From the NCBI GenBank assembly GCA_050084985.1, contig JBITNC010000001.1:136214001-136278000 (forward strand): 64,000 nucleotides of DNA, in the 5' to 3' direction. Made by a program: the position numbers and the translations under genes. The stretch is from Nageia nagi (Eukaryota; Pinophyta). Below the pieces are notes generated by a model, which made no database searches, was not told the origin of the DNA, and saw only the letters and a program-made list of their open reading frames with translations. Below, one piece after another: positions 1 through 12,060 of this stretch (the first letter of the stretch is position 1; the number at the start of each line of letters is the position of its first letter).

Positions 1-1856
1 CTTTGTTGCTGCAATACTCCATTGACTATAGTACTATTATACAATGCCTTTACTCCTCCAACAACTTTTGGTAGTATTATCCAACATGCCTCTACCTAAT
101 ACATGGAGTTTTTAGATCTATAAATGGTTGATTTGTCTTTAGTAATTACCAACTTAGCTGCTACAACATCATGCTACTCCTATTGTAACTCACTAATGCC
201 TTAGTCTCCTCTACTTGTTGCATTATAGAGAGGAAAGTGCACTTAGTTGAGATTCATAACAACTTAGTTACTACCTTAGTACTTAATAAGACTTGTATGT
301 GCTAGTGGTACCACTTTTGTAATGGTTTACTACCTTATCCTTAAGCAGTCCATGGTTGCTACCCTAGTCCATAAGCAATATATGGTTGATTGCCTTATCC
401 TTAAGCAAGCACATGGATGCCCCATGGTACTAATTTTATATGTGAAATATTACATAATTTGTAATCCTAAATATGTATTTTTATGCTTATCATTATTTAA
501 TATAAATATAGAAAGCATTTGATCCATCTTATATTGTCTATTCATGGAGCTTTCCATTCCTTATGGCTATATAGTGTGTTTTCCATTTGTAGGCCTATAT
601 GCATGAGAAAATACTTTAGGATCTTTATAGGAGTGATATGAATCTCTTCCATGGTTATAGTTAGCTATTTGAGTTCATTTTAACTATGTGGGTACTTTTT
701 TGTTTCCCATTTTGAGCAATGGATTAAGAGTTATTCATGGTTTTCCTAAACTACCTTTGTATAAGACTAGTTTACTTTTAGTAGCTATATATTTAATTCT
801 AGAACTCCTTTTCATGTGATTCCCTTTGTTTTGAATTATTTGTTTTAAAAAAATTCATTTATATATAAAATTTCATACTTTATTAGCATAACACATTCAA
901 ACACCATAATATCTGGACTTAAATTTTTGCAATCTTACTCTTAAACCCCAAGGAGTCTTTTACTTGCTAATGAGTTTTAACCCTTATATTCTTATTGTTA
1001 ATTTTTTGAACCTTTAGAATTGAATAGATAATTTCATGCTGATAATTTTTATGGGTCATAGTACTAGGTTTTATTAATAACCAGACAAGTTACAACCCTT
1101 TAAAGTTGGCCCTCTAAACCAATCAATTTTTCCAAAATTTTAAATTTTCCTAAAAATTTTAACTTTCTCGTAATTCAATGGATTTCAAGCACCCATAACT
1201 TAGAAAAACTATGGAATAGTTATTATTTTACTTTCTCACACTCTTGGAAAGTTCTATTCGATTGAAAACTTCTAGAACCTAACATTTTTCACATTCTATG
1301 CTATTTTTCTAGCTTGACAAAGTTGTTTTACATATGAAAAAACATCAAATTCACTTTTTAAGAGATTTAGAAGTGCATTTTAGGTGTGTGGGTAACCCTT
1401 GAAAAGATATTTTCATCCTCTATTCAAATATAAGGTTAAATTCATATTTTTGACTAACTATTATTTATCTAAAATTGCTCAAAATTTTAGATCCTCTATA
1501 TCTTCAATTGGTATTAGAACTTAGAGTCTTGAGCCTCCAAATATTCAATTAGGTTCAAATATTTGATCCTTAAGTCTCCAAATATTCATGCTAGGCATGC
1601 TATATGATGTTGGTGATATACCAATAATACTAATCCCCTACTCATGACTCTCTTTCAAACTACTTCACATATAAGTTTCTATAAGCATCAGATTTCTCTT
1701 ACTAATTCTTAATCATATGACCAATAATGAACCATCCTTGGTCTAGAGGTGGCATAAATAATATAGCCTTTAAGAGGCCCTTATCCTCCATGATATATAT
1801 AATTTATACCTTCACCTCTATAACCTAATATGCAATCCTAGACACCTCAACCTCCA
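1..1856. other. AT-rich stretch with no recognisable gene
   Basis: I see no coding region, LTR edge or RNA gene that I can support here. The open frames are short and lack family motifs. A few imperfect local duplications are visible, for example the phrase ccttatccttaagca near 334 and 394. Confidence 0.5.
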
Positions 1857-2339
1857 ATGGTTTCAACCTATACACATGTGCAAAATAACAATAGAAAAAA
1901 ATCTTATGATGAAATGAGTTTATCAAATTCATGCTTAACTACTGTAAATGATGATGATGTGCACAATGATGTATCATTTATAGAAAATCAAGTACATGAT
2001 AATGATAGTGATAATGATGATTATATGGATAAAATTGATTATGATGCATATCTAAACCTTGAAGCTATGGGTAAGTTTGAGATGTATGATATTTCATTTG
2101 AAAATTTGACATTTCAAGATCAAATCCAAAAAATTAAAGAGAATATGTTAGTCAATCCTTCTTTGATGTTAGGCATTTATATTGATCTTGATTTAAAAGA
2201 AAAATATCATTCATTTCTAAGAAAAGAATTAGATACATTATTAGAAGATCCATATGCAAATAAATATTGTATGCAAAAATTTGGGAAAGATGAAATACAA
2301 AAGCAACAACATACTAAAAAACCTCAACCTAAATTGTAA
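1857..2339 (+). pseudogene. Acidic hypothetical ORF, probably a repeat-derived remnant
   Basis: This is an open frame of 160 codons. The N-terminal half is very acidic, with runs such as NDDDVHND and DNDSDNDDYMDK. The C-terminal part is lysine- and glutamine-rich and is followed by an in-frame proline/glutamine tail just past the stop. I recognise no domain. Downstream, about 2480-2700, another short stretch looks codon-like (repeated IQLDPIEIQL-type residues) but is interrupted. The position upstream of a possible polypurine tract and LTR start at 4774-4788 would fit the interior of a decayed retroelement, but no gag or pol motif supports that. It could also be a chance ORF. The start is the first ATG. 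Confidence 0.25.
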
Positions 2340-2399
2340 CCTAAACCTCAAATTCAAATTCAACCTCAAAAATCAAAACAAAAATAATATAGTTGAAAA

Positions 2400-4773
2400 G
2401 TAATACTTAAATAAACCTTTAAATCATAGGATTCCCACATTGTATAAAAACTTAAACAAGGTGCCCATGTCATAAAATTTGATCCACCACTGAAGGTAGA
2501 AAATGAAAAATTTGATAAGCAAAGTATAGGGATAGTTTCAATTCAGTTAGATCCAATTGAGATTCAGTTACAAGAATATAGAATGCAAAAATATTGGTCT
2601 TTTGAAAAGTATAAATTTTAGATTGAACTCCTTAATAGGTTTTTACAAATGGGAATATTTAACACATTTAATCCATTTATATGACTTCAAACTATCAATT
2701 TTCTTAAGAGAGTAACAACTTAAGGTATGGAAAATGCAGTGGATAATTTAAACAAAGAAGGTCAAATTCTTATGGAAAACTTGTTAAATATGATGGTGGT
2801 TCCACCAAGCTATAGTGTACTTAAATTTATAATTTTGCATATCATATAGGATGCATTTCATATAGGTTGTATATCATGAGTTAGTCTTGTGCATGTATTT
2901 GGTTACCATAAAATTTTTTTATCAAGGTTTTAATCATGCTATCTTCACATATTCATCTTTTCTATCATGTTCTATTGTGTATTATTTTCTCTTTTTACAT
3001 ATTTTCATCCTTATCATTTCATTAAGTCTTCTTCTTTCATAAAATGTTTTCCTTGTCTTTATCACTCATCAAGATTCTCAAATTTGTCATGCTAATCAAA
3101 TGTCTCATGTATAAGGTAGTCTTATGTCTATTCACTGCATACCATATTAGTTGCATTTCATAAAAAAAATGGATATAGTCTTAGGTAGATGATAAAAATC
3201 AAAAGGAAAAAATTCAAAATTTAAAATTCAAAATTTAAAATTCAAAATTTAAAATTCAAAATCATAAAGTGCAAAATTGTCCATTCTTGGGGCATGCAGC
3301 TAAGTACAGGTAAAGTATATCATATCAAATATTTTGATATTGGTTATGTTATGATCATGTTTATGATATTCATTACCAAATCTATTGTAATTAATGAATT
3401 AAGAGCACTATTACTTATTTGAATATCTGGTATGAAAATGAACAATGCATATGCTATTCTTATGACTGCTATTTCAAATAAAATGCATGTTTTAGTAGTG
3501 AAATATGAAAAATTAAAGGCCATTGTATCTCTAAAAATATGGTATAATATAGTTGTATTGCATTGTATAGACACATGTCAATGGAATATTGAATATTTGA
3601 ATGGTTATTTTTCAATGCCAATTGAATGGAATCTTTCTCCTAAAATGCAATTATATCATTCTCACACTATCAGCAATGTGATTAAAGTGAAATTATAGAT
3701 TCTTTCAAATGCTCATACTATTACGATTTTAATGGATAAAAAAGATTGATATCATATTTGTACGATCATTGCATATACAAAAAGCATATAAGGTTAAAAA
3801 ATTAAAAAATTTGTTTCTTATAAGGAAAATTTTATGCTAATTGGAGATATGATTTCACTATCTTTGTGATACAAAATGTTATTACTTATGTTGAATTAAA
3901 TATCATTAAAATTTGCATATTTGATATGATTGTTTCCATGTTGCTAATGGAATGTACTTATTATAAATTTATTATAAATGGGACATGTTACAAAATATTT
4001 TGAATATCTATGAAAATACCATTATTTTATAAATATGCACTGAAATGGGAATATAGAACAAAGTTGTAAAAATTATGATTTTCAAATTCTATGAAATTCA
4101 CATTGTCAATGGTGTATGTTTCCTTTGAAAATTAATGAAATCTAAAAATTCAATGTAATTTTGATATGTAAGGCCCATAAATATTCAAATATTTAGTATT
4201 TCTATCCAAATCAAATGATATTGTTCAATGTTATGTTAACAAAATTTTGAATATTATGGTCAATTCATGAGCAAAATCTCTTATAAATTATAGGTTATTC
4301 CAAGCTTGGGGCATCAAAGGATCTCATTAGCTTGATAATCATGGTTACTTTAAGATTGGAGAATTAAAAATAACCTCACCATATTGATCTTCATAGACTA
4401 TGAGTTGCACCAACATTAATCTAAATGTTACAGTTAAATAGATATCATATTTATTTTATCCTTGATCTTTAAATTGATTATTATTTAATGGGATGTGATA
4501 TATGTGGGTATTATGTTGGTTTGTTCTTAAAAAGGTATCATCCAAAAGAATAGGATTCAAATAGAGATGCTCTCCTCATATAGGCACTCCAATTTTTGGC
4601 TTGATTCCCCAAAAAAGCTAGCATAAGGGACAATGTGAAACCAAAAGGGGTAGAGAACATATCATACTCAGTTGATCAATTGAAAAAGGGAATTCCACTT
4701 TACTATTGAAAATTTTATTCTCTTCACTAAACTTTATGGATTATGTAATTTTAAATCTTTTCAGTTCATATAT
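2400..4773. other. AT-rich gap, no gene seen
   Basis: No coding region with family motifs is visible. The stretch holds a short 14-bp tandem repeat (3212-3262) and otherwise unremarkable AT-rich sequence. Confidence 0.45.
3212..3262. repeat. 14-bp AT-rich tandem repeat, about 3.5 copies
   Basis: The unit TTCAAAATTTAAAA is repeated head to tail with almost no variation. It is simple low-complexity sequence with no evident function. Confidence 0.8.
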
Positions 4774-5640
4774 AAAGAGGGGGAAAATGTAGATGCCTAA
4801 AAATAATTTATTATTTATTTAATAAATAATATTTAGACTTCTTAAATGACTTATTTCAATATTACAAATTTCAAAATAAAGTTGATATTACAATGAAATA
4901 CCATGTGTTACATTAAATGTTATATCATTCATCATGGTTTATATTTTAAAGTATCTTGAATATAATAAAGTTTAAATTATTTCTAGAGATTTTTCTTCAC
5001 TCTTTTCTATATCTTTGTAGGATATATATATGAGTGGAATAAGTTGACCTCTATAGATAGAAACTCTTTGATATGACAAGATATTTGATAAGTGGTTGTA
5101 TTTCATAGTCTTCATCAAGAAACAGTGTCTCTTGATGCCACCTATTGTGAGAAATTGTTATGCTCTAATCTCTAAAACTTTCTATCTTTGGCACACTTCA
5201 TAAATCATCATATTCAATGATGTTAATGGCATGCTTCTACAAGGTCGTTAGTGGTATGCTTATTCTAGATTGAAGGTTCTAGATTTTGGTGGTCCAACTA
5301 TTGATTCATGTACATGAAGATCCACTATGAACTCACCATGAATCCAATACCAATCCTATAGAGATTCATTGCTATTTGCTTTTAAGGATTGTACAAACAT
5401 TTCATATCAAGTACATGTATTTCATGTATATTTTTTATATCTAATATAGTGTACATATCTATTCTTATTATATTATAGACCATTTTATTTATTGTGTATA
5501 TTTGTATTTTATACAATTTAAAGTTTACAATATCTTATCTTATAATCAAGTAAAGTTTTGTTGATATAATAAATTGCTCTTTCTTTTTCTTTTTCATGTT
5601 TCTAAGCTAGCATTTCCCCTAATGCACTTAATGTTGCTAA
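4774..5640 (+). repeat. Possible 3' LTR of a decayed retroelement, with polypurine tract
   Basis: A purine run AAAGAGGGGGAAAA (4774-4787) is followed directly by TGTAGATGCCTAAAAA at 4788. The same kind of start, TGTAGAYRCCTAAAAAT, opens the LTRs at 24892, 41836, 50626, 49991 and (minus) 21804. A PPT followed by TG marks the 5' edge of a 3' LTR. The right edge is not determined; it must lie before the minus-strand RT remnant near 5705. No partner LTR is visible upstream in the window. Confidence 0.45.
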
Positions 5641-5704
5641 AATATAAAGAAATATAAAATCTTTTCTAAATCATAAGGGGCTAAAATGGGAGCATTAATA
5701 AGGT

Positions 5705-6720
5705 ACCTTCTTATATTATTTAAATCCTATTGACCCTTGGAATACCAAATAAATCTTTTACCCTTCTTTAGCAAGTGAGAAAATGAAGAAGTCATATTAG
5801 CTAATTGAGCAATAAATCTTCTTACGGCTTGAATATTAACTTGAATACTTCTCAAATCCTTTAAATTATTAGGGTATGGCATGTCCATAATGGTTGAAAA
5901 ATTCTTGGGATCCACCTCAATATCTCTTCTTAATACAATGAGACCAAGCAACTAACTTGATGACACTATAAATGCATACTTTTGAGGTTTCAATTTCAAT
6001 GTGTACTCTCTTATTCATTGGAAAATATTTCTTAAATCTAAAATATGATCATATTTAGCTATGTACTTTGCTAAAATATCATAAAAATATAACTTAACAC
6101 TATCATGGATTATATCATGAAATATACTTAATATTTCATGTTAGTAAATAGCACCTAGTTTCTTCAAATTGAAAGGCATGACCACCCAGTAAAACATGCT
6201 CGAAGGAGTAACAAAAGTTATCTTATCTTGATCCCCCTTTTTTTTTAATTATAGCTAAGAAATCCATCCATGAAAGATAAAATTTCATGACCTAATGTTA
6301 AATCTACAAACATGTCAATGTTAGGTATGGGAAAGTCAGCTTTAAGGCATGCCTTGTTGATATCCTTGAAATCTGTACATCTTTTTTCGCCATTAGCCTA
6401 GTTGGATGAAAAGTGTTAGAAATCCATAGAGAATAATCAATAGGAATAATAAAACTAGTATCAAGATATTTTTCAATTTACTTTTTAAATGCTAAATCTA
6501 CATTAGGATGCATTTTTCTAAGTTTCTATTAGATTAGATTAGCATTATCACTAACAACTAAATTATCAGTGATAAAATTAGGCTCAAGTCTAGGAATATC
6601 AAAATAAGACCAAGAAATAACATCAAAAAACTCTTTTAATAGTAGGCAGTACCTTTCCCTTTCTTCCAAGGTTAACCAAGCTTCTATTTTGATCAATTTT
6701 TGGTCCTCTTACATACTAAT
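5705..6720 (-). pseudogene. Ty3/Gypsy reverse transcriptase remnant
   Basis: Read on the minus strand, this follows the RT of the better preserved elements further right: KMHPNVD and PIDYSLWISN, then the palm segment around 6240-6310 (LGHEILSFMDGF, matching GHDMLSLMDGFSGY), then the connection to RNase H at 5727-5951 (DIEVDPKNFSTIMDMPYP and AVRRFIAQLA). Frameshifts and stops are frequent, and the RNase H and integrase that should follow are absent. It belongs with the protease and gag remnants at 10.3-11.7 kb on the same strand, from which it is separated by the inserted LTR element at 7103-9584. Confidence 0.8.
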
Positions 6721-7102
6721 GTTTACTTCTACTATCTCCTTACTAAGATATGTTATTTCATCATTGAGTTTAAGGGGTATAGGTAATGCACCCAATCCTA
6801 CATCTAAATTAAATTGTAAGAGACCTAAATAAAAGAGTGACATTGCTTAGATCTGAGTGATGTCACTCCATTTAGGGAATACAAAACTAACATAACAACT
6901 GACTTCCTAGACCTAGTAGTGAATCAAAAGAGAAAGAAACTAACCTATAATATATTCATCATCCTTGCAAACCTTCTCTTTTAAAAAGGCCTAATGTTGC
7001 AAGAACCATGTTGTGAACCTCGTCTCATTAGATATTCACTTCTTGCCCCTAGCATCTCAAGAAAGCATGATCATTTCTTAAGACATCCACTCAAATCGAA
7101 GC

Positions 7103-7421
7103 TGTTAAGAACCTACTATTTCATAATAACTATATTATTCACAAATACATATAAAACCATTCTAATATGCAAATACCATTCAAATATGTAAAACCATTAC
7201 AAAATACCATTTACTAAAGTAACCAAATTGCTTACACCACTTCAAGGGGGGAACCTTCTAGAGAACAAGTTCTCTCTTCAAATGAAATATATTTTTTGCT
7301 TGAGTATTACAATAGGGAAGGCCTCATATAAATAACCCTTTGTGACCCTTCACCTTACAAACCTATTACATGTAGGATAAATACTAATATAACATAAATA
7401 ACATATTATGGGGTCATAACA
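7103..7421 (-). repeat. 3' LTR of the nested small element
   Basis: Plus-strand copy begins TGTTAAGAACC and ends GGGGTCATAACA. It is about 319 bp, longer than its partner because of a stretch near 7250-7290 that is shortened in the other copy. Confidence 0.8.
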
Positions 7422-7440
7422 TTACCACCCCCTTAAGAAA
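7422..7440 (-). promoter_or_regulatory. Polypurine tract of the nested small element
   Basis: On the minus strand the sequence AAGGGGGTGGTAA directly precedes the LTR start TGTTATGACCCC. This is the expected plus-strand priming site and fixes the orientation of the element. Confidence 0.7.
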
Positions 7441-7699
7441 GCATTGTCCTCAAAGCTTGTACACATCATACATCAAAATATAATAGCATACACACACTAA
7501 TATAATCCCACCACACAACATCACAAAATAGCCTACTGATATACTAAGGAGGGTTATTATATTCTTTATCATTTTTAAAATATTTATCCTCAAAGCTTTC
7601 CAAAATACAAAGTATAATCCCTCCATAAACAATAGAGTGCAAAGAGCCAAGGAATCCAACTTATACAAAGTAGGAAATAATGTATTAGATTTGAATAAG

Positions 7700-8423
7700 A
7701 TCCCATATGAGTATCAAAATCCCATTAAGGTAATGATAATACTATTATCAAGGTTAGAAAATAAAAATAATGATCCAAAGGAATTAATAAAGAAACCACC
7801 ATATTGTTGCTACACTCTGAATTCCTCCTATGATGCTTTGCAATCTATCTACTACACTCTTAAATCCTAGCATGAATACTCCATGATATCATATTATTCT
7901 ACCATTTCCATGCTAATATAAGTGAAAGGGATAGCCTCATACTCTACAATATGCTCCAATAAACCTAAAGATTTTGGATCCACATCATCTACACTAATAC
8001 AAGTGAGAGGAACCACCTCAGACTCTACAACATGCTCTAATAAACCTAAAAAAATAGATCCATATCATATACACTGAAATAAGTGAGAGAAAGGAATTTA
8101 CACTCTACAACATTCTCTAATATACTTGAAGAAATTGGATCCACCTCATCTACACTGATATAAGTGAGAGGAAGGGCCTCACACTCTACAACATGCTCCT
8201 TAATATTCAAAGAAATTGAATCCTCAACAATACACCAATGAAGGTCTTGATAAGGAAAAGTAAGTTTCTCTTTAAAAGTGGTTATTGTATTAAGAAGGTC
8301 ATTAACTATTTCATGAAATTCAAGTTTATCCTTTTCAAGTGTTTTCCAAAGTTTATTAATATCTTCTTCATCCTTATATTATTCCAATGTATGTATATGT
8401 AAAGGTGGAATAAAAGTATCCAT
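7700..8423 (-). pseudogene. Broken ORF with 27-residue repeats inside the small LTR element
   Basis: From an ATG at 8423-8421 the minus strand reads MDTFIPPLHIHTLE, a stop, then about 65 codons rich in charged residues, and then four copies of a 27-residue unit of the form EHVVECEALPLTYISVDEVD...L. The units match the 80-81 bp DNA repeats and are mostly in phase, so the repeat has been kept at the protein level. Downstream the frame decays. I do not recognise the family. It is the only coding trace in an element lacking gag and pol, so it may be a captured or element-specific protein. It cannot be functional here because of the early in-frame TAA. Confidence 0.55.
7919..8240. repeat. 80-81 bp tandem repeat, four copies
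   Basis: The phrase AAGTGAGAGGAA...CTCTACAACATGCTC recurs at about 7920, 8001, 8081 and 8162. The period is about 81 bp, that is 27 codons, and the units encode the repeated peptide of the minus-strand ORF. Confidence 0.8.
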
Positions 8424-9297
8424 TTTTAGAAATTAAAATGGCTATCACATCAATTGAAATTTTTAAAAATATCTATTGTATATAGGTACCATGAATAACC
8501 ATCCATATCTAAAATTTTATCCCAAACTAATATCCTATGTAATAGTTATGAAGATTTCCTATTTACCCTTTTGTTTATCAAAATTACAATTACAAAATTT
8601 ATTATAAATCAAATAATTATTCTTGAAATGACCTAAAATTTTCATTGATTACTTTTGATACTAATATTTGAAAAAAAAATAGAATAAAATTTGAATGAAT
8701 GAAAAAGATATGGTCGATTTACTTTCACCCCTTCTAGATTTTAGAGCATTTATAAGAAGACCCCAATTTTCTTCTTACAAAATATTCAATATAACTCCAA
8801 ACATTCTAAAATTTAAAATATGTGCTCTTTAGATACAAATTTGAAAAAAAAAAAATTAAATTTCAACAACAAATACACAAAGATGAAAAAGATATGCTCA
8901 AATACTTTTACCCTTTTTTCACAATTTGAGATCTAAGATTTTTTAAGGGGAAACATAAATCTTCTCATAAATCAAACAATACAAATCCAAATGATATGAA
9001 ATTTTGAAATAATTATTCTCTTATCTATACCAAACTTCTTAAAAACTTTTAGAAGCAAAAACCTCTTATATCATCTTATACAACCACTTTATTGAAAAAA
9101 ATAAAATGCTTATAAACTCTCAAATGAGCTCCAAAATATCTAAACCTTTTACTGAGCCTTCTTGATATGATTATATGAAAACCTTTAAAATTTAAATAGA
9201 AAATTCATTTGTATGTATGAGCCATGAATGATCCAATTAAGATCTAATCAAAATAAAAACACTTCAAGTTCTCCAAACCCACAAGTGCCAAGACAAT

Positions 9298-9309
9298 GCT
9301 ATGATACCA
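9298..9309 (-). other. Primer binding site, initiator tRNA-Met type
   Basis: The minus strand reads TGGTATCATAGC two bases after the end of the 9312-9584 LTR. This differs by one base from TGGTATCAGAGC, the complement of the 3' end of plant initiator tRNA-Met and a common PBS of plant LTR elements. Confidence 0.8.
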
Positions 9310-9311
9310 CT

Positions 9312-9584
9312 TGCTAAGAATCCACTATTTTATAATAACCATATTATTAACAAATACATATAAAATCACTATAATATGCAAATATCATTCAAATATGCAA
9401 AACCATTACAAAATAACACTTACTAAAATAATAGAATTGCTTGCACCACTTCGAGGGGGGGCACCTCCTAAAGAATAAGGAATGCCTCATATAAATAGCC
9501 TTTTGTAAACTTTCACCTTCTAAACCTATTACATGTGGGATAAATACTAATATAATATAAATAACATGTTATGGGGTCATAATA
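9312..9584 (-). repeat. 5' LTR of the nested small element
   Basis: Plus-strand copy begins TGCTAAGAATCC and ends GGGGTCATAATA. It is about 273 bp and aligns along its length with 7103-7421, with scattered changes and one internal deletion. Confidence 0.8.
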
Positions 9585-10289
9585 AGAGTAGTATGTGGTA
9601 AGAATGGATCTACATAATAAGCTTATAATTCCTCCATGGGATTGGACACCATACCATAATGAAACCATTCATCAAATATTTCCCTAGTGTTATCCCAATC
9701 ACTACTATCAACATGTTGGCTGATCGGATCTGAAGTTGATTTTATAGATATTTAAGCATCATATCTAATACCAAGTATTCTCTTGTGTTTACCTTCATTT
9801 GGAATAGGCTCTATAATGCCTTGTTCATCCTTACCTAATTGTTTATCACCATGTTGATATTTATGTATATATTGGTTAGCAAAAGAAAAATCAATACTAT
9901 TGAAATGCATACTTACCTAACTTGATAAAGTTTGAGAAATAGAAGAAGAACATTCATTGTTTGATGGCATTTTCCTTCATGTTCCTAATAAAGAACACTC
10001 ACATCTACAATAGATTCATCTTATTGGGAACGAAGCGGCAAAGATCAGTTTCATCCTCATTCAAGTGATGTAACTAAGTTTTAGGAATAGATAGAGGGGA
10101 TCCAAGTTCTCAGGAATTATACCATATGTCAATCTCTAAAATTTTGTAATATCCCATACTTACCTCTTGCAGAATGATATCATTGATAGGTTTGGGTGTG
10201 TCATCTTCCTCATCATTAACCAAACCATGTGGGATATAAAATCATTCATCTTCTTGGAATATATCCATAGGATTATCTTTTGTATGAAT

Positions 10290-10640
10290 TGTAACTTATT
10301 CTTCCTTGTACATAAATATAATTGACCAATATAACATACAAATAATAGCTCTAAGCTTATGGATCCACGGTCTACTAGGCAATAAGTTATATAGAAATTT
10401 CACTTGAAAAAACATAAACTTTTTTATGAATAGATTTACCTCCTAATTCAATAGGCATAGTAACATAATCAATGCATTACTTTTCAGTATTATCAAATCC
10501 CTTATGTAATGGTAGTTCTATTCATTTTTTCATATATTGAAGGAAAATAATTTTGCAATAATCAAGAGAACAAATATTAATAATATAACTACTATCAATC
10601 AATGCTTTCTTGATGAGAATACTATCAACATTTAAATGAA
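10290..10640 (-). pseudogene. Ty3/Gypsy aspartic protease remnant
   Basis: The minus strand reads KALIDSSYIINI around 10590-10620, the decayed counterpart of the LID.GSAINII active-site segment of such proteases. It is followed by GGKSIHKKVYVF and a LLPSRPWIH segment near 10370-10390, matching the conserved LLGRPWI motif at the end of retroelement proteases. Several stops interrupt it. It belongs to the same minus-strand element as the RT at 5.7-6.7 kb. The active-site Gly is changed, so it is inactive. Confidence 0.7.
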
Positions 10641-11199
10641 TATACAGTCCTAAATTATTTCTAATAACATATTTACTAAGAAATTCACTATCCTAAAAGC
10701 AAAGCATGTTACAAATCAAAATTATATAAAGATTAGCTACTAACTCTATGAATTTAGCAACAAGAATATCTACATAAACTTTAGTCTTTTTTAGTGCATC
10801 AAATAGCAAATTTCTATTATCAATAGATAATTGTAAAAGTTTGAAAATACATGTCTTTGCATGAGTTACGTTTAGTTTTTCAAGGAGGTCTTAGGTATTT
10901 GAATTGAATGGGATATTTATCCTCTCTTTTGTTTATAGTTGAGTGTTCCCTCAGGGCCTTCCTCTCCTAGAAGTATCACATAATTCTTGGTTAAAAGTTA
11001 CATTTTCCATAAGTGATCCTACCTCTTTTGATTCCACTACACTCATCTCATTCTATATTTTTTGTCATTCAATAATTTCCTTAACTATTTACTTGGGATC
11101 ATGCAAGCATTCATCTTGTAATCTTTGAATTTTTGATATTCATAAAAACATTCTCATTGTACCAACTAGGTTTATCATCATGGAGACCTAGCTCTTATT

Positions 11200-11663
11200 T
11201 TCGATCAGGTTTAATCAATCCCTTTTATAAGCAATCTTTGAACATAATTGTGGGAGCTAAGGATAACCTTGTATTTTTCTAAAACTTTTATTTGCTTGAC
11301 TCTTTTTTTGTTCTTTAGTTTGAGGCTTCTCTATGGTATGAATCTCTTTGACTTCATTTTTATGATATCTCCATTCTTTTGTCTCTTTAGGGGATTTTCA
11401 TATTTCAATTTACCCATGTCAACTAAGTACTTTTCTTTGTATGTTATCCTATGGTTAATCTCAATGAATGGAAGTGTTATATAATCCAAGGCTATGAACT
11501 TCAACTTAGGATGGATGTTATGGAAAAATATTGATGTGATATGACACTCAGATAGTGGCTCTTGTATCATGTTCCATATCTTTTGAAATATTTGTACATA
11601 CATATCAAATCTTTAATTTGGACCTTGGATAGCACTAATTAAGTATAAAACTATCATTTCCTA
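11200..11663 (-). pseudogene. Ty3/Gypsy gag remnant
   Basis: On the minus strand 11331-11603 is open and reads MYVQIFQKIWNMIQEPLSE and HNIHPKLKFIALDY. I take this as the C-terminal part of a plant Ty3 gag-like protein, from the pattern of F..I...IQEPLS and the order relative to the protease just downstream. A lysine-rich tail follows. There is no intact start, and the copy ends where a different LTR begins at 11674. Confidence 0.5.
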
Positions 11664-11673
11664 GGAGCATGAT

Positions 11674-12060
11674 TGTAGACACCCAAAAATTAACCTTATT
11701 TTTATAGGAAAAAGAAGAACAAAAAATTAAAACAATATTATAAAGTTTACCATAGTATGCCAATCACTAGCATCTACTATTAATTATCTAGTGACTCAAG
11801 CCAAACACCAGTGGTCAATACCTGGATGTCAATGACTCTATGATTGGTAAAATTAAAATAAAGTTGGAAACTTCTAAGGCATCTTGGGAAAAAAGCAAAT
11901 GATTATGGATGACTCATCATCCATCCCACATACCTAATCTCTAGATTATTACTATGATAAAGCTAGATGGGTTTTTCTATCCAAATTTTTGTCCAAAAAG
12001 TTTTGGTGTTAACATTTGGTTTAACATTTATTTTTTTCCAAGATGATATTAGATTTGAAA
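11674..12060 (+). repeat. Decayed LTR related to those of elements A and B
   Basis: It opens with TGTAGACACCCAAAAATT. About 110 bp in, it has CTAGTGACTC...AAACACCAGTGGTC...GATGTCAATGACTC, which resembles the CpG-motif block at the same place in the LTRs at 24892 and 50626. That is followed by AAAGTTGGAAACTTC, like GGAAGTTGGAACGCTTC there. The right end is not defined and no body adjoins it. It is an older solo or truncated LTR. Confidence 0.5.

Larger units (their letters stand above)
7103..9584 (-). mobile_element. Small LTR retrotransposon, non-autonomous, nested in a Ty3 remnant
   Basis: Two direct repeats bound this 2.5-kb element: 7103-7421 and 9312-9584. On the minus strand each runs from about TGTTATGACCCC to CTTAGCA/CTTAACA. 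A primer site lies inside the 9312 copy and a purine tract lies inside the 7421 copy, so the element is transcribed on the minus strand. The interior (about 1.9 kb) has no gag, RT or integrase motif, only one broken ORF with repeats. Flanking bases (GAAGC and AGAGT) do not form a convincing target duplication, probably through decay. It sits between the RT and protease parts of an older minus-strand Ty3 element. Class: TRIM/LARD-like non-autonomous LTR element. Confidence 0.8.

Noticed and set aside
322-522. Short ORF at the left end
   Set aside because: Chance open frame in AT-rich DNA made of local duplications; no motif and no codon signal.
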